The notes: generated by a model from the letters alone, not told the origin. DNA of 6,100 nt from an uncultured Bacillota bacterium (GCA_946628525.1 CAMOWO010000049.1:1-6100); one strand, 5' to 3'; shown: positions 1 through 6,100, counted from the first letter of the stretch. Numbers and translations are program-made.

Positions 1-375
1 CGGTTGATCCGCGGAGGCAGACTTCTCTGGGAGGAGGACATGCACCCTTTGCTCAGGAAGCTCTACATCCTTCAGGAGACCCGGGGCATGCGGCCGAAGG
101 TGATCGTGGAGTACGAGCGGGCGCCGTATGTGCATAAGGACGGCAACGTTCGTGTGACCATCGACACCGATATGAGGACATCCTCCGATGTATCCTCGTT
201 TCTGGATAAGGAGACACGCTGCAGACCCATCATGCCGGAGGGCAGACAACTCATGGAAGTCAAGTGGGATGAGTTCATCCCGGATCATATATACAGAGCC
301 GTTCAGATGGACGGCCTCCGACAGACTACATTTTCGAAATATACACTTTGCAGGAGGTTTGGAGGCAGATCATGA
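1..375 (+). CDS. VTC domain-containing polyphosphate polymerase, C-terminal part (5' end outside window)
   Basis: This is the last 124 codons of a reading frame already open at base 1, so the N-terminal half is missing; VTC-domain bacterial proteins are usually about 230-250 residues. The family (the catalytic domain of yeast Vtc4, a CYTH-like tunnel fold) makes inorganic polyphosphate from nucleotide triphosphate on the cytoplasmic side of a membrane. Visible family hallmarks, numbered from the first codon here, are the strand PKVIVEYER (32-40), the basic/acidic strand VRVTIDTDMR (50-59), LMEVKWDEFIP (84-94) with E86 and K88 likely lining the metal/phosphate tunnel, and a terminal FSKYTLCRR (111-119) whose Lys is typical of the family's phosphate-binding end. 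The match of individual residues to Vtc4 catalytic positions is inference. The stop codon overlaps the start of the next gene as ATGA, indicating translational coupling with the DUF4956 gene. The family assignment is fairly sure; activity cannot be judged without the missing half. Confidence 0.88.
   Translation, partial: RLIRGGRLLWEEDMHPLLRKLYILQETRGMRPKVIVEYERAPYVHKDGNVRVTIDTDMRTSSDVSSFLDKETRCRPIMPEGRQLMEVKWDEFIPDHIYRAVQMDGLRQTTFSKYTLCRRFGGRS
361..365 (+). promoter_or_regulatory. Shine-Dalgarno site that sets the DUF4956 gene start
   Basis: GGAGG lies 6 nt upstream of the ATG at 372, ideal spacing. It favours this ATG over the in-frame TTG at 348, which would start before the ribosome site and lengthen the protein by 8 unconserved residues. 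The site lies inside the end of the VTC gene, so ribosomes finishing that gene are well placed to reinitiate. Confidence 0.75.
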
Positions 376-1046
376 CATTCAACGATATTTTCAGGAAATC
401 ATTTCTTCAGGCAGTCAATACAGGCGACGTATCCATGAAAGGCGTGCTTTTCACGTTTCTGATAACGTGCGTACTGGCTGCATATCTTTTTGTCGTCTAC
501 CGGATCGTGACGAGAAAAACGTTCTATAACAAGAATTTCAATATCGCACTGGTGGCCATCGCTGTGATCATCGCAGCGATCATCATGACGATCCAGTCCA
601 ATATCGTCATTTCCCTCGGTATGGTCGGTGCGTTATCCATCGTACGATTCCGAACCGCCATCAAAGATCCGATGGACCTCGTGTTTTTGTTCTGGGCCAT
701 CGCCATCGGCATCACCTGCGGAGCAGATCTGGAGGGCATCGGGATCATCATGTCCCTTGCGCTGACCGTCGGCGTATTCGTGCTGGACGCCATCCCATCT
801 TCCAAAGCTCCTGTGCTCCTCATCGTCAACGCTGATGACAAAAGCGTCCGTGATAAGATCGTGGAGGCGGTGAAGGAAAACTGCGGGGCGTACCACATCA
901 AGTCCCAGACAATGGAGCGGGAGAGGCTGGATATGATCATAGAGGTCAGGCCATCCGACGGGAGCCGCTTGATCGACGATGTCAATGCGATCGACGGTAT
1001 CGTCCGGTGCTCCCTCGTAAGCCATGACGGGGAAGTGACGTTCTAG
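372..1046 (+). CDS. DUF4956 domain-containing integral membrane protein
   Basis: A 224-residue protein from the ATG at 372, chosen because of the GGAGG 6 nt upstream and the 4-nt ATGA overlap with the VTC stop. After a short N-terminus it has hydrophobic segments at about 24-43, 57-75, 104-118 and 121-140, so probably four membrane helices. Between the second and third is the family's most conserved stretch, SLGMVGALSIVRFRTAIKDP (81-100), with the RFR basic patch and the following K-D-P. The remaining 80 or so residues (about 145-224) are soluble, alternate strand and helix, and look like a small ferredoxin/ACT-like cytoplasmic domain; that fold is inference. DUF4956 has no biochemical role that I can state. 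It is very often encoded between a VTC-type polyphosphate polymerase and a CotH protein, as here, which suggests a membrane partner that anchors the polymerase, handles its product, or links it to the outside. Length is normal for the family and no defect is seen. Confidence 0.9.
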   Translation: MTFNDIFRKSFLQAVNTGDVSMKGVLFTFLITCVLAAYLFVVYRIVTRKTFYNKNFNIALVAIAVIIAAIIMTIQSNIVISLGMVGALSIVRFRTAIKDPMDLVFLFWAIAIGITCGADLEGIGIIMSLALTVGVFVLDAIPSSKAPVLLIVNADDKSVRDKIVEAVKENCGAYHIKSQTMERERLDMIIEVRPSDGSRLIDDVNAIDGIVRCSLVSHDGEVTF

Positions 1047-1074
1047 AGGAGCGGAAGGTGCCGAGGTCAGAAGT

Positions 1075-2814
1075 ATGGTGGATTACACGAAGAGAAGAAA
1101 AACAAGGATCGCGCTGATAACAGTAGCAGGACTTCTCGCATTGGTGCTCATCGTGGCGGCAGCCGGTGGGCTTTTTGGCGTGGAGCAGGAAGATCCCTCT
1201 TCTGTGGATAAGCCGGTGTTCAGCCGCGAAAGCGGCTTCTACGAGAAGGACTTCGACCTTGAATTAGGAGCGGCGAAGGGCGTGAGCATCCTCTACACAT
1301 TAGACGGCAGTGACCCTTTGCGAAACGGCAAAGAGTACGAAGGCCCTCTCCACATGAAGGACGCGACGCCGAATGAAAACGTGTACTCCATGAATACGGA
1401 CGTCTCCACGGGCTTCTATGTGGATCTCATCGCGAAGTATTCCGGCCAGAAGGCGGAAGATGTGGATCCCGGCTATCAGGCACCGCAGTACCCGGTGGAT
1501 AAGTGCAACGTGGTCAGAGCCGTGGCGGTGGACAGCATGGGACGATCCAGCAAAGAAGTCACGGGGACTTACTTCGTCGGGATCGATCCGTCCTCCTACG
1601 AGGGGTGCGGCATCCTCTCGCTGGTCACAGACCCGGAGAACCTTTTTGACGAGGAAGAGGGGATCTACGTCACCGGCGAGAAGTTCAAAGAGTACGCGGC
1701 ATCCGAGGCCATAAAGGATTACCACGGGATCCGTTGGAGATACTGGAACGCCAACTACGAGCAGAGAGGCAAAGAATGGGAGCGGGACGTGGACCTGGAA
1801 TTCTTTGATAAGAACGGCAAGCAGCTTCTGCAGAAGACGGCGGGCGCCAGGATACACGGAGGCGTCAGCCGGGGGACACTGCCCAAGAGTTTCCGGTTCT
1901 ATGGGGAAGATGCCTACGGCAAGAGCGACCATTTCGATTACGATTTCTTCGGCACAGACTACAGACCAAAATCCATGATCCTTTCATGCGGCGGCAGTGA
2001 GCCGGCGGTCCAGTGCTGTGATTTCATGATGAAGAGTCTTCTGGAAGGCTCCGACGTAGCCTTCGCCACGATGGATTTTCAGCCCTATGTGCTGTTCATC
2101 GACGGGGAATACTGGGGGTTCTACTGGCTGGAGACGCGGTATGACGACAGTTACTGCGCCCGGTACTACGGGGTGGATCCCGACAATGTGCTTCTGATCA
2201 AAGTCGGGCAGGTCTCCTCCGGGCAGGATGAGCACAGAGGCCTCTACACGAACATGAAGGACCTCATCTCCGGCAGGGACATGTCGGATCCGGACAACTA
2301 CAAGGAAGCGTGCAAACTGATCGATATGGACAGCTTCATCGACTACTACGCGGTGCAGATCTACATCGCCAGAGGCGGAGACTGGCCGAGCAAGAACTAC
2401 GCTCTGTGGCGCACCGTCAGGACGGCGAAGGACAAGTACTCCGACGGCAAGTGGCGCTGGATGCTCTTTGACAGCGACAGCCAGGCCCTGAAGGTATCCC
2501 TTGTAAACGACGATACCTTGACGTACGTCAGAGAAAAGGACGCCCTGTTCGGATCTCTTTGGGCGAACGAAGCGTTCCGGGAGAAGTTCAGGAAGCGGAT
2601 CTTTGAGATCAGCGACGAGTGCTTCAACGATGAGAAGGTGGACGCCTTCTTTGAGGGCTTCACGGATATCACCGCAAAGCGCATGTCCCGGTCCTGGAAG
2701 AGATTTTACGGCACCAACTGCGATGTGCAGAAGGACTACTATTACGGGAAGATCGACAGCTACCATCAGTTCTTCAAAAAACGGAGAGCCGTCGTAGAAA
2801 ACTGGTTTGAATAG
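1075..2814 (+). CDS. CotH kinase family protein with N-terminal membrane anchor and chitobiase-type domain
   Basis: A 579-residue protein starting at ATG 1075, with GAGG 8 nt upstream and 28 nt after the DUF4956 stop. Residues 1-11 are basic (KRRKTR) and 12-34 form a single hydrophobic helix; there is no lipobox Cys, so it is probably a signal anchor placing the rest outside the membrane. Residues about 47-168 form a CHB_HEX_C_1-type beta domain: LYTLDGSDP at 73-81 and the closing strand VVRAVAVDSMG at 146-156. The CotH domain follows from about 180 (ILSLVTDPENLF) to the end. Family motifs are GARIHGG...LPKSFRFY (257-276, with K271 the likely nucleotide-binding Lys), DGEYWGFYWLE (343-353, E353), GGDWPSKNY (434-442, D436 and N441) and KWRWMLFDSDS (459-469, acidic D466/D468). 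These are the features of the atypical protein-kinase fold first seen in spore-coat CotH, so an ATP-dependent phosphotransferase is plausible. The substrate, and the phosphate donor outside the cell, are unknown. It need not be a spore protein: the operon partners point to polyphosphate or envelope work. Confidence 0.9.
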   Translation: MVDYTKRRKTRIALITVAGLLALVLIVAAAGGLFGVEQEDPSSVDKPVFSRESGFYEKDFDLELGAAKGVSILYTLDGSDPLRNGKEYEGPLHMKDATPNENVYSMNTDVSTGFYVDLIAKYSGQKAEDVDPGYQAPQYPVDKCNVVRAVAVDSMGRSSKEVTGTYFVGIDPSSYEGCGILSLVTDPENLFDEEEGIYVTGEKFKEYAASEAIKDYHGIRWRYWNANYEQRGKEWERDVDLEFFDKNGKQLLQKTAGARIHGGVSRGTLPKSFRFYGEDAYGKSDHFDYDFFGTDYRPKSMILSCGGSEPAVQCCDFMMKSLLEGSDVAFATMDFQPYVLFIDGEYWGFYWLETRYDDSYCARYYGVDPDNVLLIKVGQVSSGQDEHRGLYTNMKDLISGRDMSDPDNYKEACKLIDMDSFIDYYAVQIYIARGGDWPSKNYALWRTVRTAKDKYSDGKWRWMLFDSDSQALKVSLVNDDTLTYVREKDALFGSLWANEAFREKFRKRIFEISDECFNDEKVDAFFEGFTDITAKRMSRSWKRFYGTNCDVQKDYYYGKIDSYHQFFKKRRAVVENWFE

Positions 2815-2827
2815 GCCTATGAGCTGC

Positions 2828-2848
2828 TTGACTTTTGGCAGGAGTCAA
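2828..2848. repeat. 6-bp inverted repeat overlapping the ileS promoter -35 box
   Basis: TTGACT (2828-2833) and AGTCAA (2843-2848) are perfect reverse complements separated by 9 nt. The left arm is exactly the -35 hexamer and the right arm lies in the spacer. No T-run follows, so it is a poor intrinsic terminator for the upstream operon. It could be a repressor operator or a chance dyad. Confidence 0.4.
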
Positions 2849-2856
2849 TATATACT
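2828..2856 (+). promoter_or_regulatory. Sigma-A type promoter for the T-box leader and ileS
   Basis: TTGACT at 2828-2833 (-35; consensus TTGACA) and TATACT at 2851-2856 (-10; consensus TATAAT) are separated by exactly 17 nt. Transcription would start near 2862-2864, just ahead of the T-box leader. The -35 box begins 14 nt after the CotH stop codon, so ileS has its own promoter in a very short gap. The match is by eye. Confidence 0.82.
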
Positions 2857-3023
2857 AACCTAAGTGTGTTAAAAGAATACAGAGGCTGTGACGGAGACAG
2901 TAGCCCCGCGTAAGACCCTTACAGAGAGCCCTGCATGAGCTGAGAGCAGGACGGTGAGGCGGCAAGCGAAAATCACTTCTGAGCCTGACACTTCTAGAGA
3001 GACGGGATGATGGTCCCGTAATT

Positions 3024-3053
3024 AGGGTGGTACCGCGGTCAATGATCGTCCCT
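3024..3053 (+). promoter_or_regulatory. T-box antiterminator helix
   Basis: Helix A1 pairs AGGG (3024-3027) with CCCT (3050-3053). A 7-nt bulge TGGTACC (3028-3034) carries the tRNA-binding TGGT. Helix A2 pairs GCGGTC (3035-3040) with GATCGT (3044-3049) around an AAT loop, with two G-U wobbles. The T of TGGT calls for an A discriminator base, as tRNA-Ile has. Bases 3047-3053 are shared with the terminator, so the two structures exclude each other. Confidence 0.9.
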
Positions 3054-3076
3054 ATGTTTGACATGGGGACGTTTTT
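3047..3076 (+). terminator. Intrinsic terminator of the T-box leader
   Basis: CGTCCCTATG (3047-3056) pairs with CATGGGGACG (3062-3071) over 10 bp with a single G-U wobble, a 5-nt loop TTTGA, and a run of five T at 3072-3076. It is the default off structure upstream of ileS. It would also stop read-through from the CotH operon, for which no other terminator is seen. Confidence 0.93.
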
Positions 3077-3085
3077 CATTAGTTG

Positions 3086-3091
3086 AAAGGA
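3086..3091 (+). promoter_or_regulatory. Ribosome binding site of ileS
   Basis: AAAGGA at 3086-3091 ends 10 nt before the ATG at 3102. A second purine-rich run, AGAGGA at 3095-3100, is only 1 nt from the ATG and too close to act as the Shine-Dalgarno. The site lies 9 nt beyond the T-run, so the terminator hairpin does not hide it: control is at transcription. Confidence 0.65.
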
Positions 3092-3101
3092 ACAAGAGGA
3101 A

Positions 3102-6100
3102 ATGATCAAGAACTTATCAGACAAACCGATTGCTGAGCTTCAGCAGGAGCAGGCTGACAGATGGGAATCAGAAGATCTTCTGAGCAAATGCGTCGAGACG
3201 AGAGAAGGACAGCCTTCCTTCGTATTCTATGAAGGTCCTCCGACGGCCAACGGTAAGCCGGGCATCCATCACGTGATGGCAAGAACGCTGAAGGACTCAG
3301 TGAACCGCTATAAGACCATGAAGGGATTCAAGGTCAATCGTAAGGCCGGCTGGGATACTCACGGACTTCCTGTAGAGATCGAAGTGGAGAAGCAGCTGGG
3401 AATCGAAGGCAAAAAAGAGATCGAGAAGTACGGCATCGCTGCATTCAACAAGAAGTGCAGAGAGTCCGTATTCACATACAAAGGTCTGTGGGAGCAGATG
3501 ACGAAGCGTATGGGCTACATGGTGGACATGGACGACCCGTACATCACTTTGGATGACAACTACATCGAGTCATGCTGGTGGATCATCAAGGAATTCTTCA
3601 AGAAGGGCCTGATCTATGAAGGTCACAAGATCCTGCCGTATTGCCCGCGCTGCGGAACGGGCCTTGCTTCCCACGAGGTCGCACAGGGCTATAAGGACGT
3701 GAAGGTCAACACCATCACCGTCAAGTTCCACCGCAAAGATACGGAGAACGAGTACTTCCTGGCATGGACCACGACGCCATGGACGCTGGCATCCAACACG
3801 GTCCTGACCGTAGGCCCTGACATCGACTACGTCAAAGTCAAGATGCTCTCAGGCGACAACGAAGGCAACATCTTCTACGTCGGCAAGGTCCTGGCAGACA
3901 AGGTGCTGGGAGAGGGCACATACGAGATCCTCGAAGAGATGAAGGGTAAGGATCTGGAATACATCGAATACGACCAGCTCATGCCGTTCGTGAAGGCAGA
4001 CAAGAAGGCTTTCTTCGTGACATGCATGGACTATGTATCCACAGAAGACGGTACTGGTATCGTTCATACGGCACCTGCTTTTGGTGAAGACGACTATCAG
4101 TGCGGACGCAAATACGATCTTCCGGTGCTCCAGCCTGTAGATGAGAGAGGCTGCTACACGGAGACTCCATGGAAGGGCCACTTCGTCATGGAGGAAGGTC
4201 TCGATGTAGAGATCATCAAGTACCTGGGAGAGCAGGATAAGATCCTCTCCAAGCAGAGAGTAGACCACAACTATCCACACTGCTGGAGATGCGGCACACC
4301 GCTGGTTTACTATGCAAGCCCAAGCTGGTACATCGAGATGAGCAAGCTCAAGGACGAGCTGGTAGCCAACAACAATACTGTAAACTGGTACCCTGATTTC
4401 GTAGGCGAGAAGCGTTTCGGCAACTGGCTGGCAGAGGTCAAGGACTGGGCTATTTCAAGAAGCAGATACTGGGGAACACCGATCCCTGTATGGCGCTGCG
4501 AATGCGGACATCTGGAGTGCATCGGAAGCAAAGAAGAGCTGGTTGAGAAGTCTCTCGAGAAGATCGATACGACCATCGAGCTCCACAGACCGTACGTAGA
4601 CGACGTACACATCACATGTCCGGAGTGCGGCAAGACCATGAACAGGATCCCTGAGGTTATGGACTGCTGGTTCGACAGCGGAGCTATGCCGTTCGCTCAG
4701 AGACATTATCCGTTCGAGAACGCTGACATCTTTGATGATGAACTGTTCCCTGCAGACTTCATCTGCGAAGGTATCGACCAGACAAGAGGATGGTTCTATT
4801 CCCTCATGGCCATCTCCACCTTCATCAAGGGTAAGGCTCCTTACCGGAACGTTCTGGTAAACGACCTGATCCTCGACAAAGATGGCAAGAAGATGTCCAA
4901 GCATGTGGGCAACACGGTAGATCCGTTCGAGATGCTGGACAAGTACGGCGCTGATGCTACGAGATGGTATCTGCTCCACACTTCACCTGCATGGTCACCA
5001 ACGAAATTCGACGAGGAAGGCCTCATCGAGATCGTAAGCAAATTCTTCGGTACGCTGAAGAACGTATATAACTTCTTCGTGCTTTACAGCAACCAGGACG
5101 ATGTGGACTTCAAGACGCTTGACGTACCATATGCCGACAGACCTGAGCTGGACAGATGGATCATCTCCAAGTACAACAAGTTGATTAAGGACGTAACCGA
5201 GTCCATGGACAAGTACAACCACATGATCACAACGAGACTGATCCAGGATTTCGTCAACGAAGACCTGTCCAACTGGTACATCAGAAGAGCAAGAAGAAGA
5301 TTCTGGGGCGAAGAGATGACAGAGGACAAGAAGTCCGTATACGCTACGACGTACGAAGTACTCGTAGGCGTTGCGAAACTCATCGCACCTTTTGCACCAT
5401 TCCTTTCCGACGAAATGTATCAGAACCTCACAGGAGAAGAATCCGTACATCTGGCTTACTATCCTGAGGCAGACGAAGCGCTCATCGATGAGAAGGTCGA
5501 GGAGAGAATGGACCTCGTAAGAGCTTTGGTAGCTCTGGGAAGAGGAACGAGAGAAAAGGAGAGGATCAAGGTAAGACAGCCTCTGGGAGAAGTTCTCGTA
5601 GACGGCAAGTACGAAGCTCTGATCGGCGATCTCGTACCTCTTATCAAGGAAGAACTGAACATCAAGACCGTGAAGTTCGCCGGCAACCTGGAAGAGTACA
5701 TGAACTACTCCATGAAGCCGAACTTCAGAGTGGCAGGACCTGTTCTGGGTAAGAATATCAAGGCCTTCGGACAGGCACTGGCTAAGGCAGACCCTGCACA
5801 GACGGTGGCAGCTCTGGATAAAGACGGCAAGATCACCCTCGACATCAACGGCGAGTCCGTGGATATCACAGCAGACATGGTAGATGTGAAGATCTCCGCG
5901 AAGGAAGGCTTTGCTGTAGCGATGGAGAACAACATCTTCACGATCCTGGATACTACGATCACGCCGCAGCTGGAGGCTGAAGGTCTGGCCAGAGAGATCA
6001 TCTCCAAGATCCAGCAGATGAGAAAGCAGAAGAACTTCGAGATGATGGACAACATCAACATCTCCATCGATGCGGATGACGTCGTTGCGGCAGCAGTAGA
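3102..6100 (+). CDS. ileS: Isoleucine--tRNA ligase, IleS2 type, with GIHH signature (3' end outside window)
   Basis: The frame is open from ATG 3102 to the window edge: 999 codons plus two bases. IleS2-type enzymes are about 1030-1050 residues, so only a short C-terminal piece is missing. It charges tRNA-Ile with isoleucine in the cytoplasm. Visible parts in order: class I Rossmann core with signature GIHH (54-57) and GWDTHGLPVE; CPRC zinc-type knuckle (181-184); CP1 editing domain from about 195 to 390 with WTTTPWTL (222-229) and GTGIVHTAPAFGEDDY (317-332), the latter holding the editing Asp; further Cys pairs C394/C397, C466/C468/C473 and C506/C509; WFDSG (523-527); GIDQTRGW (557-564); the KMSKH loop (597-601); and the alpha-helical anticodon-binding domain with NWYIRRARRRF (724-734). 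The eukaryote-like sequence class is generally less sensitive to mupirocin than IleS1, and the GIHH motif departs from HIGH (see findings). Expression should be set by the upstream promoter and tRNA-Ile T-box. No frameshift or internal stop is present, and it reads as a functional housekeeping gene. Confidence 0.97.
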   Translation, partial: MIKNLSDKPIAELQQEQADRWESEDLLSKCVETREGQPSFVFYEGPPTANGKPGIHHVMARTLKDSVNRYKTMKGFKVNRKAGWDTHGLPVEIEVEKQLGIEGKKEIEKYGIAAFNKKCRESVFTYKGLWEQMTKRMGYMVDMDDPYITLDDNYIESCWWIIKEFFKKGLIYEGHKILPYCPRCGTGLASHEVAQGYKDVKVNTITVKFHRKDTENEYFLAWTTTPWTLASNTVLTVGPDIDYVKVKMLSGDNEGNIFYVGKVLADKVLGEGTYEILEEMKGKDLEYIEYDQLMPFVKADKKAFFVTCMDYVSTEDGTGIVHTAPAFGEDDYQCGRKYDLPVLQPVDERGCYTETPWKGHFVMEEGLDVEIIKYLGEQDKILSKQRVDHNYPHCWRCGTPLVYYASPSWYIEMSKLKDELVANNNTVNWYPDFVGEKRFGNWLAEVKDWAISRSRYWGTPIPVWRCECGHLECIGSKEELVEKSLEKIDTTIELHRPYVDDVHITCPECGKTMNRIPEVMDCWFDSGAMPFAQRHYPFENADIFDDELFPADFICEGIDQTRGWFYSLMAISTFIKGKAPYRNVLVNDLILDKDGKKMSKHVGNTVDPFEMLDKYGADATRWYLLHTSPAWSPTKFDEEGLIEIVSKFFGTLKNVYNFFVLYSNQDDVDFKTLDVPYADRPELDRWIISKYNKLIKDVTESMDKYNHMITTRLIQDFVNEDLSNWYIRRARRRFWGEEMTEDKKSVYATTYEVLVGVAKLIAPFAPFLSDEMYQNLTGEESVHLAYYPEADEALIDEKVEERMDLVRALVALGRGTREKERIKVRQPLGEVLVDGKYEALIGDLVPLIKEELNIKTVKFAGNLEEYMNYSMKPNFRVAGPVLGKNIKAFGQALAKADPAQTVAALDKDGKITLDINGESVDITADMVDVKISAKEGFAVAMENNIFTILDTTITPQLEAEGLAREIISKIQQMRKQKNFEMMDNINISIDADDVVAAAV

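Larger units (their letters stand above)
2863..3076 (+). promoter_or_regulatory. T-box riboswitch leader, tRNA-Ile responsive
   Basis: A complete T-box transcription-attenuation leader of about 214 nt between promoter and ileS. Stem I closes with AGGCT (2883-2887) on AGCCT (2982-2986), followed by asymmetric GTGAC/TG bulges resembling the GA/K-turn motif and a short helix of 2893-2896 on 2976-2979. The specifier loop has AGTA (2899-2902) on its 5' side and GAA (2968-2970) on its 3' side, the usual loop-E arrangement, and presents ATC at 2972-2974, an Ile codon read by the GAU anticodon. Distal stem I contains the local hairpin CCTGC/GCAGG (2930-2934 with 2946-2950). Stem III is ACGGGA/TCCCGT (3002-3007 with 3014-3019). 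The T-box AGGGTGGTACCGCGG is at 3024-3038. Uncharged tRNA-Ile should bind the specifier through its anticodon and the TGGT bulge through its ACCA end, stabilising the antiterminator and turning on ileS. Charged tRNA cannot, and transcription stops. Confidence 0.95.

Noticed and set aside
348..371. Earlier TTG start for the DUF4956 gene at 348
   Set aside because: It lies upstream of the GGAGG at 361-365 that fits the ATG at 372, and it adds 8 residues without family resemblance.
188..529. Plus-strand open frame of 113 codons spanning the VTC/DUF4956 junction
   Set aside because: It overlaps two well-supported genes in another frame and its translation resembles no family; a shadow frame.
1300..1932. 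Minus-strand open frame of 210 codons opposite the CotH gene
   Set aside because: It is antisense to a recognised coding sequence, with no ribosome site or family features; long antisense frames arise easily at this base composition.
1984..2766. Minus-strand open frame of 260 codons opposite the CotH C-terminal half
   Set aside because: It mirrors the codon pattern of the real gene and has no recognisable domain.
2834..2850. Terminator for the CotH operon formed by the TTGACT/AGTCAA dyad
   Set aside because: The stem is only 6 bp, AT-rich, and not followed by a T-run; the sequence fits a promoter better.
3095..3100. AGAGGA as the ileS Shine-Dalgarno
   Set aside because: Only one base separates it from the ATG, too close for ribosome positioning; AAAGGA at 3086-3091 has workable spacing.
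2855..3124. Minus-strand open frame of 89 codons across the T-box leader
   Set aside because: The region is fully explained by plus-strand RNA structure and the start of ileS, and the translation looks like noise.
4455..4979. Minus-strand open frames opposite ileS (also around 3849-4280, 4995-5450 and 5705-6067)
   Set aside because: All are antisense to the intact ileS frame with its motifs, and none shows a domain of its own.

Overview
The window reads as chromosomal DNA of a low-to-mid GC Firmicute, most likely an anaerobic member of the Clostridia. This rests on a canonical T-box leader (typical of Gram-positive bacteria), a eukaryote-like (IleS2-type) isoleucyl-tRNA synthetase, and a VTC-domain/DUF4956/CotH gene set common in Clostridia. 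I did not identify a genus. All genes lie on the plus strand and are tightly packed. No mobile element, tRNA, rRNA or CRISPR array is visible.

Region 1 (1-2814) looks like one operon. It begins with the 3' half of a VTC-domain polyphosphate polymerase. A DUF4956 inner-membrane protein follows, overlapping it by 4 nt (ATGA). After a 28-nt gap comes a membrane-anchored CotH-family kinase-like protein with an N-terminal chitobiase/beta-hexosaminidase C-terminal-type (CHB_HEX) domain facing outwards. The layout suggests a trans-envelope module: a cytoplasmic polymerase, a polytopic membrane partner and an extracytoplasmic phosphotransferase-like protein. The joint function is inference. It is the least characterised system in the window.

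Region 2 (2815-3101) has no gene but is densely regulatory. A near-consensus sigma-A promoter (TTGACT, 17 nt, TATACT) carries a 6-bp dyad over its -35 box. It is followed by a T-box leader with a stem I containing an ATC (Ile) specifier, a stem III hairpin, the T-box sequence, and mutually exclusive antiterminator and terminator helices. The leader should let uncharged tRNA-Ile switch on the downstream gene.

Region 3 (3102-6100, running off the right edge) is ileS. The protein is of the IleS2 type, with a KMSKH loop and an unusual catalytic signature, GIHH in place of HIGH. The first and third positions are swapped, which is the altered motif linked to extreme mupirocin resistance in some IleRS2 enzymes. 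No separate terminator was found between the CotH gene and the ileS promoter, so read-through from region 1 would have to pass the T-box switch.
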